A stretch of DNA of 64,000 bases from Foliamicus sp963666765 (GTDB lineage: Bacteria > Pseudomonadota > Gammaproteobacteria > Steroidobacterales > Foliamicaceae), in assembly GCA_963666765.1 (NCBI GenBank), contig OY762933.1, forward strand, positions 62,001 to 126,000, written 5' to 3'. Below the pieces are notes generated by a model, which was given only the letters and a program-made list of their open reading frames with translations, did no database searches and had not been told where the DNA came from. Of this stretch, positions 26,723 to 35,508 are shown in pieces (position 1 is the stretch's first letter; the number at the start of each line of letters is the position of its first letter). A program made the translations under genes and the position numbers.

Positions 26723-28165
26723 ATGACACGACGCATCAGCCGGCGGGACGCGCTGAAGGGCTTGAGCCTCGCCGCGGTAGCGCCCGCGCTCGGCTGGCCC
26801 AACGCCGTGCGCGCCACGACGCAGTCGGACGTCATCGTGATCGGCGCCGGGCTCTCGGGACTCTACGCCGCCTCGCTGCTGGCGGAAGAGGGCGCCAAGG
26901 TGACGGTGCTCGAGGCCCAGGACCGTTTGGGCGGGCGCCTGGAGAGCTTCTACGACCTGCCCGGAGCGCCGGAAGCGGGCGGCGACAGCATTCTGGGCGG
27001 GTACGCGCGCGTGCAGGCCACCGCCCGGCGGCTCGGCCTGCGCCTGATCGACCATTCGTCCAAGCGCGGACTGTCAAAGGCGGAAATCGCACTGAACGGC
27101 GAAATCATTCCGCGCGTGGCCTGGCCCGAGCACCCGCTCAACCTGCTGCCGGACGGTTCGAAGAGCGAGTTTCCGGGTCGGCGGTTCTTCGAGAAAGTCG
27201 TGGAAGCGAACAGCCCTCTCGCCAGCCACGACGACTGGCTGCTGCCGGAAAGCCGCTCCCTGGACGGGTCGGTTTACGAGTTCCTGAAATCGGTGGGCTG
27301 GAGCGACGGCACGATCGCGCAGAACTACGAGACCAACATCGGCCGCGGCACCTCGGCCCACGATTGCTCCGTGCTGACCTGGTATTTCCGCGTTGCCTGG
27401 AATGAAGTGCAGCGCCAGTTGGGCACGCTCTTCGCAAAGGTCGAAGGCGGCAATCAGCGGCTCCCGGAAGCCATGGCCGCAGCCTTGCCGGGCGACGTGC
27501 TGCTTCAGCGCCGCGTTACCGGGATTTCGCAGGACGGGCGAGGCGTCGAAGTCCTCACTGACGACGGCGAACGGCACCTGGCGCAGCAGGCCATCTGTGC
27601 GCTTCCCGTCAGCCCGCTGCGCTGGATCGGCTTTGCCCCCGTCCTGCCGCCCGTGCTCGCCCGGGCCACGAAAGTGCTGCCCTCGATGATGATCACCAAG
27701 ACTGTCCTGCACGCCGAGAAGCACTTCTGGGAAGACGACGGCCTGGATCCCGCCATGTGGACGGACACGCCGCTCGGCGAGGTGCGCGCGCTACGCCAGT
27801 CGGCGGACAGCCCCGAGATCACCGGCCTGATCGCCCGCGCGAGAGGCTTCACCGCCCAGCGGCTGGACCAACTCGGCGAAGCTGCGGCGCGCGAACTCGT
27901 CGTAAGCGAGTACGAGCGCCTGCGGCCTGCGGCACGGGGCATGCTCAAGGCCGTGGGCTACAAGAGCTGGACCATGGACCCGTACGCCGGGGGCGCATGG
28001 ACCGAATGGCGGCCGGGCCAGCTCCACGCCTACCTGCCTGCGTTCTCGGATCCTTTCGGCCGCCTGCGTTTTTGCGGCGAACACACGGCGGTGTCGAACC
28101 GCGGCATGGAAGCCGCCATGGAATCCGCCGAACGCGCCGCCATCGGCGCGCTTCTGGAACTCTGA
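26723..28165 (+). CDS. Flavin monoamine oxidase family protein, Tat signal (paralogue 3)
   Basis: 480 residues. Tat signal SRRDALKGLSLAAVAPALG; FAD motifs VIVIGAGLSGLYAASLLAEE and EAQDRLGGRLESF; C-terminal RFCGEHTAVSNRGMEAAMES. It is closely related to the enzyme at 10724-12184, probably from duplication. It lacks a cytochrome partner, so it may use O2 or share the cytochrome at 19130. Substrate unknown. Confidence 0.88.
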   Translation: MTRRISRRDALKGLSLAAVAPALGWPNAVRATTQSDVIVIGAGLSGLYAASLLAEEGAKVTVLEAQDRLGGRLESFYDLPGAPEAGGDSILGGYARVQATARRLGLRLIDHSSKRGLSKAEIALNGEIIPRVAWPEHPLNLLPDGSKSEFPGRRFFEKVVEANSPLASHDDWLLPESRSLDGSVYEFLKSVGWSDGTIAQNYETNIGRGTSAHDCSVLTWYFRVAWNEVQRQLGTLFAKVEGGNQRLPEAMAAALPGDVLLQRRVTGISQDGRGVEVLTDDGERHLAQQAICALPVSPLRWIGFAPVLPPVLARATKVLPSMMITKTVLHAEKHFWEDDGLDPAMWTDTPLGEVRALRQSADSPEITGLIARARGFTAQRLDQLGEAAARELVVSEYERLRPAARGMLKAVGYKSWTMDPYAGGAWTEWRPGQLHAYLPAFSDPFGRLRFCGEHTAVSNRGMEAAMESAERAAIGALLEL

Positions 28166-28180
28166 CCTCAGCCAAAAGGT

Positions 28181-28196
28181 TATAATGATCATTATA
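28181..28196. promoter_or_regulatory. Palindromic operator/promoter of the AbrB-Doc module
   Basis: TATAATGATCATTATA is a perfect 16-bp palindrome just upstream of the antitoxin gene. It contains a -10-like TATAAT. Toxin-antitoxin operons are usually repressed by their own antitoxin bound to such palindromes, so this is a likely autoregulatory site. Confidence 0.6.
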
Positions 28197-28211
28197 TAGA
28201 TGAAGGGCAAT

Positions 28212-28439
28212 ATGCCTGCTTTCAAGATCACCACCGTTGGCGCGTCGGCCGGAATCATTCTCACGAAAGAGGCCCTGGCGCGGTTGCGCGTCAAGAAGGG
28301 CGACAAGCTGTACCTGACCGAAGCCCCGGGCAATGCCTTTCGCCTTACTCCCTACGACCCTGAATTCGCGCGTCAGATGGAACAGGCCGAGCAGGTCATG
28401 CATGAAGACCGCGAGGTGCTGCGCGCCCTGGCGAAATGA
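28212..28439 (+). CDS. AbrB/MazE-type antitoxin of a Doc module
   Basis: 75 residues. The N-terminal swapped-hairpin DNA-binding part reads FKITTVGASAGIILTKEALA and VKKGDKLYLTEAP, followed by a helical tail that likely covers the toxin. ATG 28212 has GAAGGG 5 bases upstream; ATG 28200 is the alternative and would touch the operator. It overlaps the toxin start as ATGA. Confidence 0.85.
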   Translation: MPAFKITTVGASAGIILTKEALARLRVKKGDKLYLTEAPGNAFRLTPYDPEFARQMEQAEQVMHEDREVLRALAK

Positions 28440-28834
28440 GCGGCGCCGAAGAGCGCGCCTGGCGATGGGTTGCCGCCGGCGTCGTTTACGCCATACACGA
28501 CAGGCAACTCGCCGAGCATGGCGGCAAGGCCGGCATCCGCGATGAGGGCGCCGTCGAATCGGCCCTGGCGCGACCCGTCAACAAATCCCTCTACGAGGAT
28601 GCCGATGCCGCCGGACTGGCGGCCGCTTATGCCTACGGATTGGCAAGAAATCACGGCTTCAATGACGGCAACAAGCGCACGGCCTGGGTCACGGCGCGTG
28701 TCTTCCTGGCCGACAACGGCAAAGCCATCAGCTTCGATCGCCGTGAGGCGATTAAGACGATGGAGGGCGTCGCGGCAGGCAGGATCAGCGAAGAAGAACT
28801 CGCCGAGTGGTTCCGCCCCAGGCTTGAGCGGTGA
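28436..28834 (+). CDS. Fic/Doc-family toxin (death on curing)
   Basis: 132 residues. The Fic motif HGFNDGNKRTAWVT matches the Doc variant HxFxDGNKRT. Doc proteins phosphorylate elongation factor Tu and stop translation. It is paired here with an AbrB-type rather than a Phd-type antitoxin. It is co-translated through ATGA and sits between catabolic genes, so the module may stabilise this region. Confidence 0.9.
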   Translation: MSGAEERAWRWVAAGVVYAIHDRQLAEHGGKAGIRDEGAVESALARPVNKSLYEDADAAGLAAAYAYGLARNHGFNDGNKRTAWVTARVFLADNGKAISFDRREAIKTMEGVAAGRISEEELAEWFRPRLER

Positions 28835-28866
28835 GGATCACAGCAGTTCTCCAATAGCAGTCCCAT

Positions 28867-30111
28867 TCAAGCGGTTCTGGAGCGGGATTCGCGGCCCGGT
28901 TGCGGGCTGCTTCCGCCACCGGCCCATCGCATCGCGCCGAAGGCCGCTACTCCGAACAGCGCGTACGCCGCCGTCAGCGAATTGAGCGTTCCGTCGAAGC
29001 GGTAGGCCACGAACGCGCCGAGCGGCACCGAAATGAGCGTGGGCAAGGAGGAGACAACGGTCGCTCCAATGCCCGCGATGTGGCCGAGCGGCTCCATGGC
29101 GAGCGCGCTGAGATTGCCGAACAGCAGGCCTGTCCAGACAAAAACGAACAACAGGTAGGTCATGAACAGCCAGAACGGCGGCACACCGCCCAGGGCAAAG
29201 GTAAGCGCCCACGCCACGACGGACGCTATCGTGAAGGCGACGATGGCCATTCCGGACAGCCGCCGCATCCCGTACTTAAGCACCAGGCGCCCGTTCACGA
29301 ACGAAGTGCCGGCGATAACGAGCGCCAGCGACCCGAAGTAGAAGGGAAACATCGCGCCGGTCTCATAGACATCCTGAAAGATCTGCTGCGCGGAGCTTAT
29401 GTAGGCCAGAAACGGCGTGAACAACATGCCGGCGGCCAGCGTGTAGCCAAAGGCGGTCCTGATTTTCAGGACCTCCACTACGGAGCCGCCGATGGCCCGC
29501 GGCGAGAGCGGCCGCCGCCGCCGGGCCGGCAGGGTTTCCGGCTGCCGGATCGCCAGCCACACCAACGCCACAGCGGCGATGCCGAAAAAGGACGCAAAGA
29601 TAGCGCGCCAGCCGGCCAGCCACTGGATCCCCTGTCCCAGGGCGGGTGCGATCGTGGGCACGAGGATGAAAAGCGACATGGCGAAAGACATCAGCCGCGC
29701 CATCTGCCGCCCTTCGTACTGATCCCGCACCAGCGCCATGGTCACGACGCGCGGCGCGGATACGCCGATGCCCTGCAGGACACGACCCACGATCATCACC
29801 TCGAAGGTGCGCGCGAAAACGCTCATCAGGCATCCGGCCATGAAAAGAATCAGGCCTGCGTGTATGGCCGGCTTGCGCCCGATACGGTCCGACAGCGGGC
29901 CGAACGCGAACTGACCCACACTCAGGCCCAGGAACACGGCCGTTACGACGAACTGCACGTCATTGCGATGCGCCACCCCGAGGTCCTGGCCGATTGCCGG
30001 AAGCGCCGGCAGCATTCCGTCAATCGCGAACGCGACGATCGAAATCAACAGCGCGATGAGCGGAACGAATTCGCCCGTGCGAAGGGCAGGGGGGGCTGCA
30101 GCCTGGTTCAT
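28867..30111 (-). CDS. Bcr/CflA-type MFS transporter (paralogue 2)
   Basis: 414 residues, very similar along its length to the exporter at 7167-8417 (GPLSDRIGRKPAIHAG, GRVLQGIGVSAPRVVTMAL, QQIFQDVYETGAMFPFYFG). Its ATG overlaps the TGA of the upstream sulfatase-modifying-factor-like gene (ATGA), so they form one transcription unit. It is probably an exporter. Confidence 0.88.
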   Translation of the reverse strand: MNQAAAPPALRTGEFVPLIALLISIVAFAIDGMLPALPAIGQDLGVAHRNDVQFVVTAVFLGLSVGQFAFGPLSDRIGRKPAIHAGLILFMAGCLMSVFARTFEVMIVGRVLQGIGVSAPRVVTMALVRDQYEGRQMARLMSFAMSLFILVPTIAPALGQGIQWLAGWRAIFASFFGIAAVALVWLAIRQPETLPARRRRPLSPRAIGGSVVEVLKIRTAFGYTLAAGMLFTPFLAYISSAQQIFQDVYETGAMFPFYFGSLALVIAGTSFVNGRLVLKYGMRRLSGMAIVAFTIASVVAWALTFALGGVPPFWLFMTYLLFVFVWTGLLFGNLSALAMEPLGHIAGIGATVVSSLPTLISVPLGAFVAYRFDGTLNSLTAAYALFGVAAFGAMRWAGGGSSPQPGRESRSRTA

Positions 30112-31082
30112 TCCACGTCCCTGGCGACCCTCAGCCCAAGGTTGAAGTTGCGGAATTCGCCGAGCGTCTCTTTGGCGCTCTCGTCCAGGAACTCCAGTGC
30201 TCCGAAAAAGCGAACGGCCGACCGGCTGAGATAGGCGGGCGCGCTCAGGCTTCCCCCTCGGACCACGCGGACTTCGCACTCACTCGAAAGCCACGGCGAG
30301 CCGTCGGTTGGGGCCCCGTCAAAGCTGTCGCGATAACAGTCTTGCGTCCATTCCCAGACATTCCCGTGCATGTCATACATCCCGAACGCGTTGGGCGCAT
30401 ACGAACCCACCGGGGCGGTCTGAACGCCATATCCGTCGTCACAACTTACGTATTGCCAGTTGGAGCCCCTGGAATCCGGTTCGGCGGACACGTCAGGGAC
30501 GTTCGCATAGCGGCAGATCTCTTCCTCGCTGTCGCCAAAGAAATATCGCGTCGTGGTTCCGGCGCGGGCCATGTATTCCCATTCGGATTCCGAAAGAAAC
30601 CGGTACCGCTCACCGGTCCTGCGGCCCAGCCAGTCGATATAGGCACTTGCGTCGTTCCACGAAATACAGACCACGGGTTGATCCTCGGCCTGAAAGAAAT
30701 TGGGATCCAGCCAGTTCTTGCCCGTGACGACTTCTCCTCCCTCGACGCCGGTCCAGACCACGCAGGCATTTCCGGAGTCGTGTCCCGTCTCCTGAACAAA
30801 TCTTGCGTACTGGCCAACCGTGACTTCGAATCGGGATACGGCTATCGCTCTGGAAATTGTGACGAGCCTTTGCGGACCTTCGTGATCCATCCTGCCGGCT
30901 TCCGAGTCGGGCGAACCCATGAAAAAGACGCCGGGCGGAACGACGGTCATCTCCGGACAGTCGGCGCAGTCCCTGAAGATGGAACCCGGCTCGCCCGGGT
31001 CCGGATGTCCGGAACCTGCCGCCGGCGCCATTGCAACAGCAATCAATGACAAGAGACAAAGAACCTTCAAGACCGCCTGCAC
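30108..31082 (-). CDS. FGE-sulfatase-fold protein without catalytic cysteines (1 of 3)
   Basis: 324 residues with a signal peptide. Start of the fold: FRDCADCPEMTVVPPG, then SRFEVTVGQYARFVQETG, MYDMHGNVWEWTQDC and C-terminal LGLRVARDVE. In true formylglycine-generating enzymes, two cysteines lie after the RGG block; here RGGSLSAPAYLSRSAVRF has none, so sulfatase activation is unlikely. Related exported proteins lie at 34509 and 37620. GTG at 31082 is the start. It is coupled to the MFS exporter. Confidence 0.85.
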   Translation of the reverse strand: MQAVLKVLCLLSLIAVAMAPAAGSGHPDPGEPGSIFRDCADCPEMTVVPPGVFFMGSPDSEAGRMDHEGPQRLVTISRAIAVSRFEVTVGQYARFVQETGHDSGNACVVWTGVEGGEVVTGKNWLDPNFFQAEDQPVVCISWNDASAYIDWLGRRTGERYRFLSESEWEYMARAGTTTRYFFGDSEEEICRYANVPDVSAEPDSRGSNWQYVSCDDGYGVQTAPVGSYAPNAFGMYDMHGNVWEWTQDCYRDSFDGAPTDGSPWLSSECEVRVVRGGSLSAPAYLSRSAVRFFGALEFLDESAKETLGEFRNFNLGLRVARDVE

Positions 31083-31154
31083 CTTTACAACGCAAAGCTC
31101 GGCACCTTAGCATTTTCCCGGGATCAAGGACTAATGCAGCAAGAGGAGTACGCC

Positions 31155-32537
31155 ATGCCCGATCCGTCCACGATGAACCGCCGTCACGTGCTGGGAGGGC
31201 TTGCCGCCACGGGCGCGGCCGGTCTTGTTTCGCCCGCCGGCGCTGCCGCCGAGTCGGCGCGCCTGCGCATGGGCGTGTCGGTGCCGCCGCCGATCCTTGG
31301 GCCGCGCATGAACTTCGAGCAGGCCGACAAGGTCATGGCGGAGCTGGGGCTCGACGCCATCGTCCTGGCGGGCGGCAAGAACGTCTATCACGCCACGGGG
31401 CTTGATCTGACGGCCACGAAGATGGGCCATACACCGGGGGTCTACGCGCTGATCACGCGCAACCGGGACCAGCGCCTTTCGTTGATCGCGCCGACCTTCC
31501 TCTACTACTACACCATCGCCATGGACCACCGGCATTCGGACTTCCCCGCCTATCTGTATGCTGCGCCGGGTGCGGAAGACACGGAGGACGCGGAACTGGG
31601 CTTGGACGAACTGCCGCTGTATCCCGATATCGAGCACGAACCGCTGGACTTCATCGAGACCACGCGACTGAGCATCGTCGAGCGGGCAGTGCGCTCGGAG
31701 GCGGCCCGGCCGAATCTCAAGTACGCTCTGGCCAAGGCCCTGAAGGACACCGGCGCGGCCCGCGGGCGCATCGCAACCGACGTGCAGCCCGTGATCCGCA
31801 ACGTGACCGAAGCCGCCGAAGACGCCACGGTGGTCAGCGCCGACGACGCGCTAAGGCGCATCCGTCCGGTCAAGTCCGACGTGGAAATCCAGCTCATGCG
31901 CCATGCCGCCCAGGCCAATGCCGAAGCCGCGCTGCAGGCGGCCTCCACCGTGCGCGCCGGCGCCGACGTTCGCGAACTGCGCGCCGTCTTCTTCGCGGCC
32001 GCCGCGGCGCGGGGCATGCGCGGCGTGTTCATGGTCATCGACCGGGTCAGCTCGCCCACCTACTCGGCCACGCTGCGCGAAGGCCAGTGCTTCTCGATCG
32101 ACTGCGTAAGCGAATACATGGGCTATCACGGCGACTTCGCCCGCGCGATCTACATCGGCGAACCTTCGAAGCACATGCAGAAAGTGTCCGAACTCACCGC
32201 CAGGTCCTGGGACCACGTGCGCGAGAACCTGAAGCCGGGTGTGAAGTTCTCGCAAGTCCGCAGCATGGGCCAGGAGGCGCTGCGCAAGATGGGCGCGGAC
32301 TTTTCCATTTCGTTCAGCCCGCACTCGGTGGGGCTCTATCACACCGACCACGTGGGCGCCATGGGCTCGCCGCCGCGCGAGGACATCGTGCTCGAGCCGC
32401 GCATGATCCTGAGCGTGGACTGTCCCATGGGCGCCACCGGAATGGGTGGCTCGTCGCACCTCGAAGACCTGATGCTGATTACCGAAGACGGGGCCGAACC
32501 CATCAACACTATCGGCACCAACGTGGTGCGGGTATAG
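31155..32537 (+). CDS. M24-family (Xaa-Pro aminopeptidase-like) protein, Tat signal, paralogue 2
   Basis: 460 residues. Tat-like signal MNRRHVLGGLAATGAAGLV. Metal positions: FSIDCVSEYMGYHGDFARA (two Asp), SPHSVGLYHTDHVG (His), LSVDCPMGAT (Asp where Glu is usual) and SHLEDLMLI (Glu). The same Glu-to-Asp change as in the 9289 paralogue suggests a separate subfamily. AAGAGGAG precedes ATG 31155; the in-frame ATG at 31134 lies upstream of this site. Confidence 0.85.
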   Translation: MPDPSTMNRRHVLGGLAATGAAGLVSPAGAAAESARLRMGVSVPPPILGPRMNFEQADKVMAELGLDAIVLAGGKNVYHATGLDLTATKMGHTPGVYALITRNRDQRLSLIAPTFLYYYTIAMDHRHSDFPAYLYAAPGAEDTEDAELGLDELPLYPDIEHEPLDFIETTRLSIVERAVRSEAARPNLKYALAKALKDTGAARGRIATDVQPVIRNVTEAAEDATVVSADDALRRIRPVKSDVEIQLMRHAAQANAEAALQAASTVRAGADVRELRAVFFAAAAARGMRGVFMVIDRVSSPTYSATLREGQCFSIDCVSEYMGYHGDFARAIYIGEPSKHMQKVSELTARSWDHVRENLKPGVKFSQVRSMGQEALRKMGADFSISFSPHSVGLYHTDHVGAMGSPPREDIVLEPRMILSVDCPMGATGMGGSSHLEDLMLITEDGAEPINTIGTNVVRV

Positions 32538-32565
32538 TGCGGATTGGCTTGGAAAACCTCAAGTT

Positions 32566-33354
32566 ATGAATAAATTAGTCCGATATGGCGCCATTGCGAT
32601 TGGCGCCGCGATGATGTCTTCGCACGGTGTCCCGGCCCAGGAGGCCGGTGACGTTGTAGACGACAGCAACGCTTCCGGAGAAGTCCCTCTTATTGAAGCC
32701 CTCGTTGCCGCCGAGACGGCACTTGGGGCGGTCGCGCCTGAAGAAACGCTCAATGTTGCCGCCGCCGTTGCAATCAGCGCTACTGTTGCGCCCGGGAGCA
32801 GCGGCCCGGAGAGCGGCATGGACATGGAATCCGCGATGGCGGCTCTTTCCGAGACAGCACCGGAGGAACTGGCTGCCCTCCTTGCGGTAGCCGAAAGCCT
32901 GAGGGCCGTTGCTCCGAGCGAAATCGAGGCGACTGCGGCAGCCGAGCAGAGTCTCGCTGCCGAGGCGCCAGCCGAATTCATTGCCTATACGCGCGACCTG
33001 ATTGCGCTGTCCGCTGCAGCGCCGGAGGAGGCTGCCCAGGCCAATATGGCCGAAGTATCGCTTGCCGCTGCGGCGCCGGAAGAATTCGCAGGCTACGCCG
33101 CTGCATATGCGGCTGCAGCCTCCTCGGACCGGGATGAAACCGGAGCCGCGCTTGATGCTGCAACCTCTTCACTGTCGGCTGCCGCGCCGCTCAAGTACGC
33201 TGCCCTGTCCGACGCAAACACAAGACTCTCGAGCGCAGCGCCCGAAGAGTTCAGGGCCCGCGACGCCGCGGAAATCGCCATGGCAGCTTCCGCTCCGGAC
33301 GAGTACGCCGCTCTCCACGCAGCCCTGGCCCGACTGGCGGCAGCCTCCCGGTAG
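32566..33354 (+). CDS. Secreted Ala-rich protein with 18-residue APEE repeats
   Basis: 262 residues with a signal peptide ending HGVPAQ. The mature part is mostly Ala, Glu and Ser. Units begin with AP and usually E/D at positions 3-4 (APEE, APSE, APAE, APDE). Several successive units are exactly 18 residues apart, for example APEELAALLAVAESLRAV and APAEFIAYTRDLIALSAA; two intervals are longer (23 and 37). Eighteen residues equal five turns of an alpha helix; AP-E-E is a common helix N-cap. I do not recognise the family. It may be a periplasmic scaffold or surface protein. Confidence 0.75.
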   Translation: MNKLVRYGAIAIGAAMMSSHGVPAQEAGDVVDDSNASGEVPLIEALVAAETALGAVAPEETLNVAAAVAISATVAPGSSGPESGMDMESAMAALSETAPEELAALLAVAESLRAVAPSEIEATAAAEQSLAAEAPAEFIAYTRDLIALSAAAPEEAAQANMAEVSLAAAAPEEFAGYAAAYAAAASSDRDETGAALDAATSSLSAAAPLKYAALSDANTRLSSAAPEEFRARDAAEIAMAASAPDEYAALHAALARLAAASR

Positions 33355-33414
33355 TGACCGGGGGCGTCAAATGGTTTAGGGTTGCGGGGGGCTTCTCACT
33401 ACCGCCGTTACTTC

Positions 33415-34443
33415 ATGAATGATCCTTCCGCCCGGGCCGGGCAAGAACACTCGCAATTGGCCGCCAGACTGTCGAAATACTGTCGGGCACGACTGGGCCG
33501 CGCTCTCTTGGAGCTCTGCGTCTCCGGGGTCCTGTTTATGGGCTGCTGGCTGGGGACATTGTTGGGCACCGCGTACGTGCATTGGCTTTTCGCGCTGCTC
33601 GCCCTGCCGTCGGGATTGTTCCTGGTGCGCCTTTTCATAATCCAGCACGATTGCGGTCACGGCTCCTTCTTCCGCAGCCGCGCCTGGAACAACCGGGTTG
33701 GCCGCGTCATCGGGGTTCTCTGCTGGACGCCGTACGCCTATTGGCGCCGCCTGCACGACGGCCACCATGCGACCTCGGGCAACCTGGACATGCGCGGCAC
33801 GGGCGATATCGCCACGCTCACGGTCAGCGAATACCGGAGCCTGACGCCGTGGGGCCGGTTTCGGTATCGCCTCTACAGGCACCCGATCGTGCTGTTCGGG
33901 CTTGGACCCACCTATACCTTCGTCCTGAAAAACCGCATGCCGCTGGAACTGATCCGCGACCTCAGGGATGGCTGGATAAGCGTCATGAGCACGAATGCCG
34001 CCATCGCCGGCCTCGCCGTTGCCGCGTCGCTGGTCGTGGGTCCGATAACCTTTGCCGTCGTTCATCTTGCGACGGTCCTGTTTGCCGGCACCATCGGGAT
34101 CTGGCTGTTCTACGTGCAGCACCAATTCCAGGAAACGCAGTGGGACGGCCAGGAAGAGTGGGATTTTCGCCGGCAGGCCATCGAAGGCAGTTCTTTCTAC
34201 GACCTGCCCACGCCCCTGCGCTGGCTTACGGGCAACATCGGCATCCATCACATTCACCACCTGAGAAGCCGCATTCCCAGCTATCGGCTCTACGAGTGCC
34301 TCAGGGACATCCCCGAACTGCGCAAGGTCAATCGCCTGACCATGTGGAACAGCTTCAAGTGCGTGTCCCTGGCCTTGTGGGACGACCGGCAGAGAAAGCT
34401 GGTCTCGTTCCGCAGCCTCCGGGCGATGGCGGCGACGCAATAG
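33415..34443 (+). CDS. Membrane fatty acid desaturase
   Basis: 342 residues with four predicted membrane segments and the three histidine boxes of acyl-lipid desaturases: HDCGHGS, HDGHHATSGN and HHIHHLR. It inserts a double bond in a lipid acyl chain using a di-iron centre. Position specificity cannot be told. ATG 33415 is preferred over the TTG at 33382, which adds only a short basic stretch. The next gene is convergent. Confidence 0.9.
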   Translation: MNDPSARAGQEHSQLAARLSKYCRARLGRALLELCVSGVLFMGCWLGTLLGTAYVHWLFALLALPSGLFLVRLFIIQHDCGHGSFFRSRAWNNRVGRVIGVLCWTPYAYWRRLHDGHHATSGNLDMRGTGDIATLTVSEYRSLTPWGRFRYRLYRHPIVLFGLGPTYTFVLKNRMPLELIRDLRDGWISVMSTNAAIAGLAVAASLVVGPITFAVVHLATVLFAGTIGIWLFYVQHQFQETQWDGQEEWDFRRQAIEGSSFYDLPTPLRWLTGNIGIHHIHHLRSRIPSYRLYECLRDIPELRKVNRLTMWNSFKCVSLALWDDRQRKLVSFRSLRAMAATQ

Positions 34444-34508
34444 CAGGAAGGCGCCTGCGCCAATCACCGCCGAGGCGTTGCCGTCGGCAAGGATCAGGAC
34501 GGCAATAG

Positions 34509-35453
34509 CTAGTCTTGCAGTGTCAGGGCGACACGAAAGCCGATCAACTGGCTGTGGTAGTAGTAGTGATCGTTGGCTTGGGCCGCCGCACGTGTCCAGT
34601 CCGTTCCGGAGACCCATGCTCCGCCTCGCGGCACGCGAAACTCGCACCTGCCATCGTCTTCTTCCAGCCACGCCCGGCCATCGGTGGGGACTCCGGACAT
34701 GTCGTCATGCGTGCAGTCTTCCGTCCACTCCCAGGCGTTGCCCAGCATGTCGTGGAGCCCCCAGGGATTGGGCTTGAAGGAGCCCACGGGCGCGGTCCGT
34801 TCATAGCCGTCGTCGCAGGCGAACACCGGAGCGTAGTCGTAGAGCCTGCGAAAAGTATCGTCGGCCACGTTCGCATATTCACAGGCGTCGGCGTTTGCCG
34901 GGCCCCAGAACCACGGCCCGCGGGTTCCGGCGCGCGTGGCGTATTCGAACTCCGTTGAGGACAACAGCCGGTATGGTTTTCCGGTCAATTCCGCAAGCCA
35001 GGCCACATAGGCGGCGGCGTCTTCGAAGCTCAGGCAAATTGCCGGATGATTCTCGCGCTGGTCATACCCGGGCTTGTCCCAGTCGTGTTCGAGGACGTAG
35101 CCGATGACCCGGTCATAGGTCCATGTATTGCACCCCACGCGAGGCTCCAGGTGCGTGGACTCGTAACCCGTCGCTTCAATGAATATGCGGTACTGCGCTC
35201 GCGTGGTCTCGTTCTTCGAAACGGCCAGCTTGTAGCCGATGCCGACTTCGCGAACGAATCCTTCGTTTCCCTTGCGGTCTTGCGCCCAGGGCTCCGAGCC
35301 GAGCACTGCCGTTCCTGATGGAATGACGATCATTTCAGGACAATGGTCGCAGTCTCGAAAGGCCTCGCCGACCTCCTGGGCGCGAGCCTGTGCCACCCCA
35401 AAACAGGTCGCCACCACAACAAATACGCCTGCCAACCGCATGATTGCCTTCAT
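34509..35453 (-). CDS. FGE-sulfatase-fold protein without catalytic cysteines (2 of 3)
   Basis: 314 residues; signal peptide MKAIMRLAGVFVVVATCFG. Family blocks: FRDCDHCPEMIVIPSG, LSFEDAAAYVAWLAELTGKP, LHDMLGNAWEWTEDC. The active-site segment PRGGAWVSGTDWTRAAAQ has no cysteine. GGAGTG lies 8 bases before ATG 35453. Its role may be a binding or scaffold version of the fold. Confidence 0.85.
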   Translation of the reverse strand: MKAIMRLAGVFVVVATCFGVAQARAQEVGEAFRDCDHCPEMIVIPSGTAVLGSEPWAQDRKGNEGFVREVGIGYKLAVSKNETTRAQYRIFIEATGYESTHLEPRVGCNTWTYDRVIGYVLEHDWDKPGYDQRENHPAICLSFEDAAAYVAWLAELTGKPYRLLSSTEFEYATRAGTRGPWFWGPANADACEYANVADDTFRRLYDYAPVFACDDGYERTAPVGSFKPNPWGLHDMLGNAWEWTEDCTHDDMSGVPTDGRAWLEEDDGRCEFRVPRGGAWVSGTDWTRAAAQANDHYYYHSQLIGFRVALTLQD

Positions 35454-35508
35454 CGAGCACTCCAACCGCCACCGGAACAACGAGGCACTCTAACAGTTCG
35501 GCGCGGGC

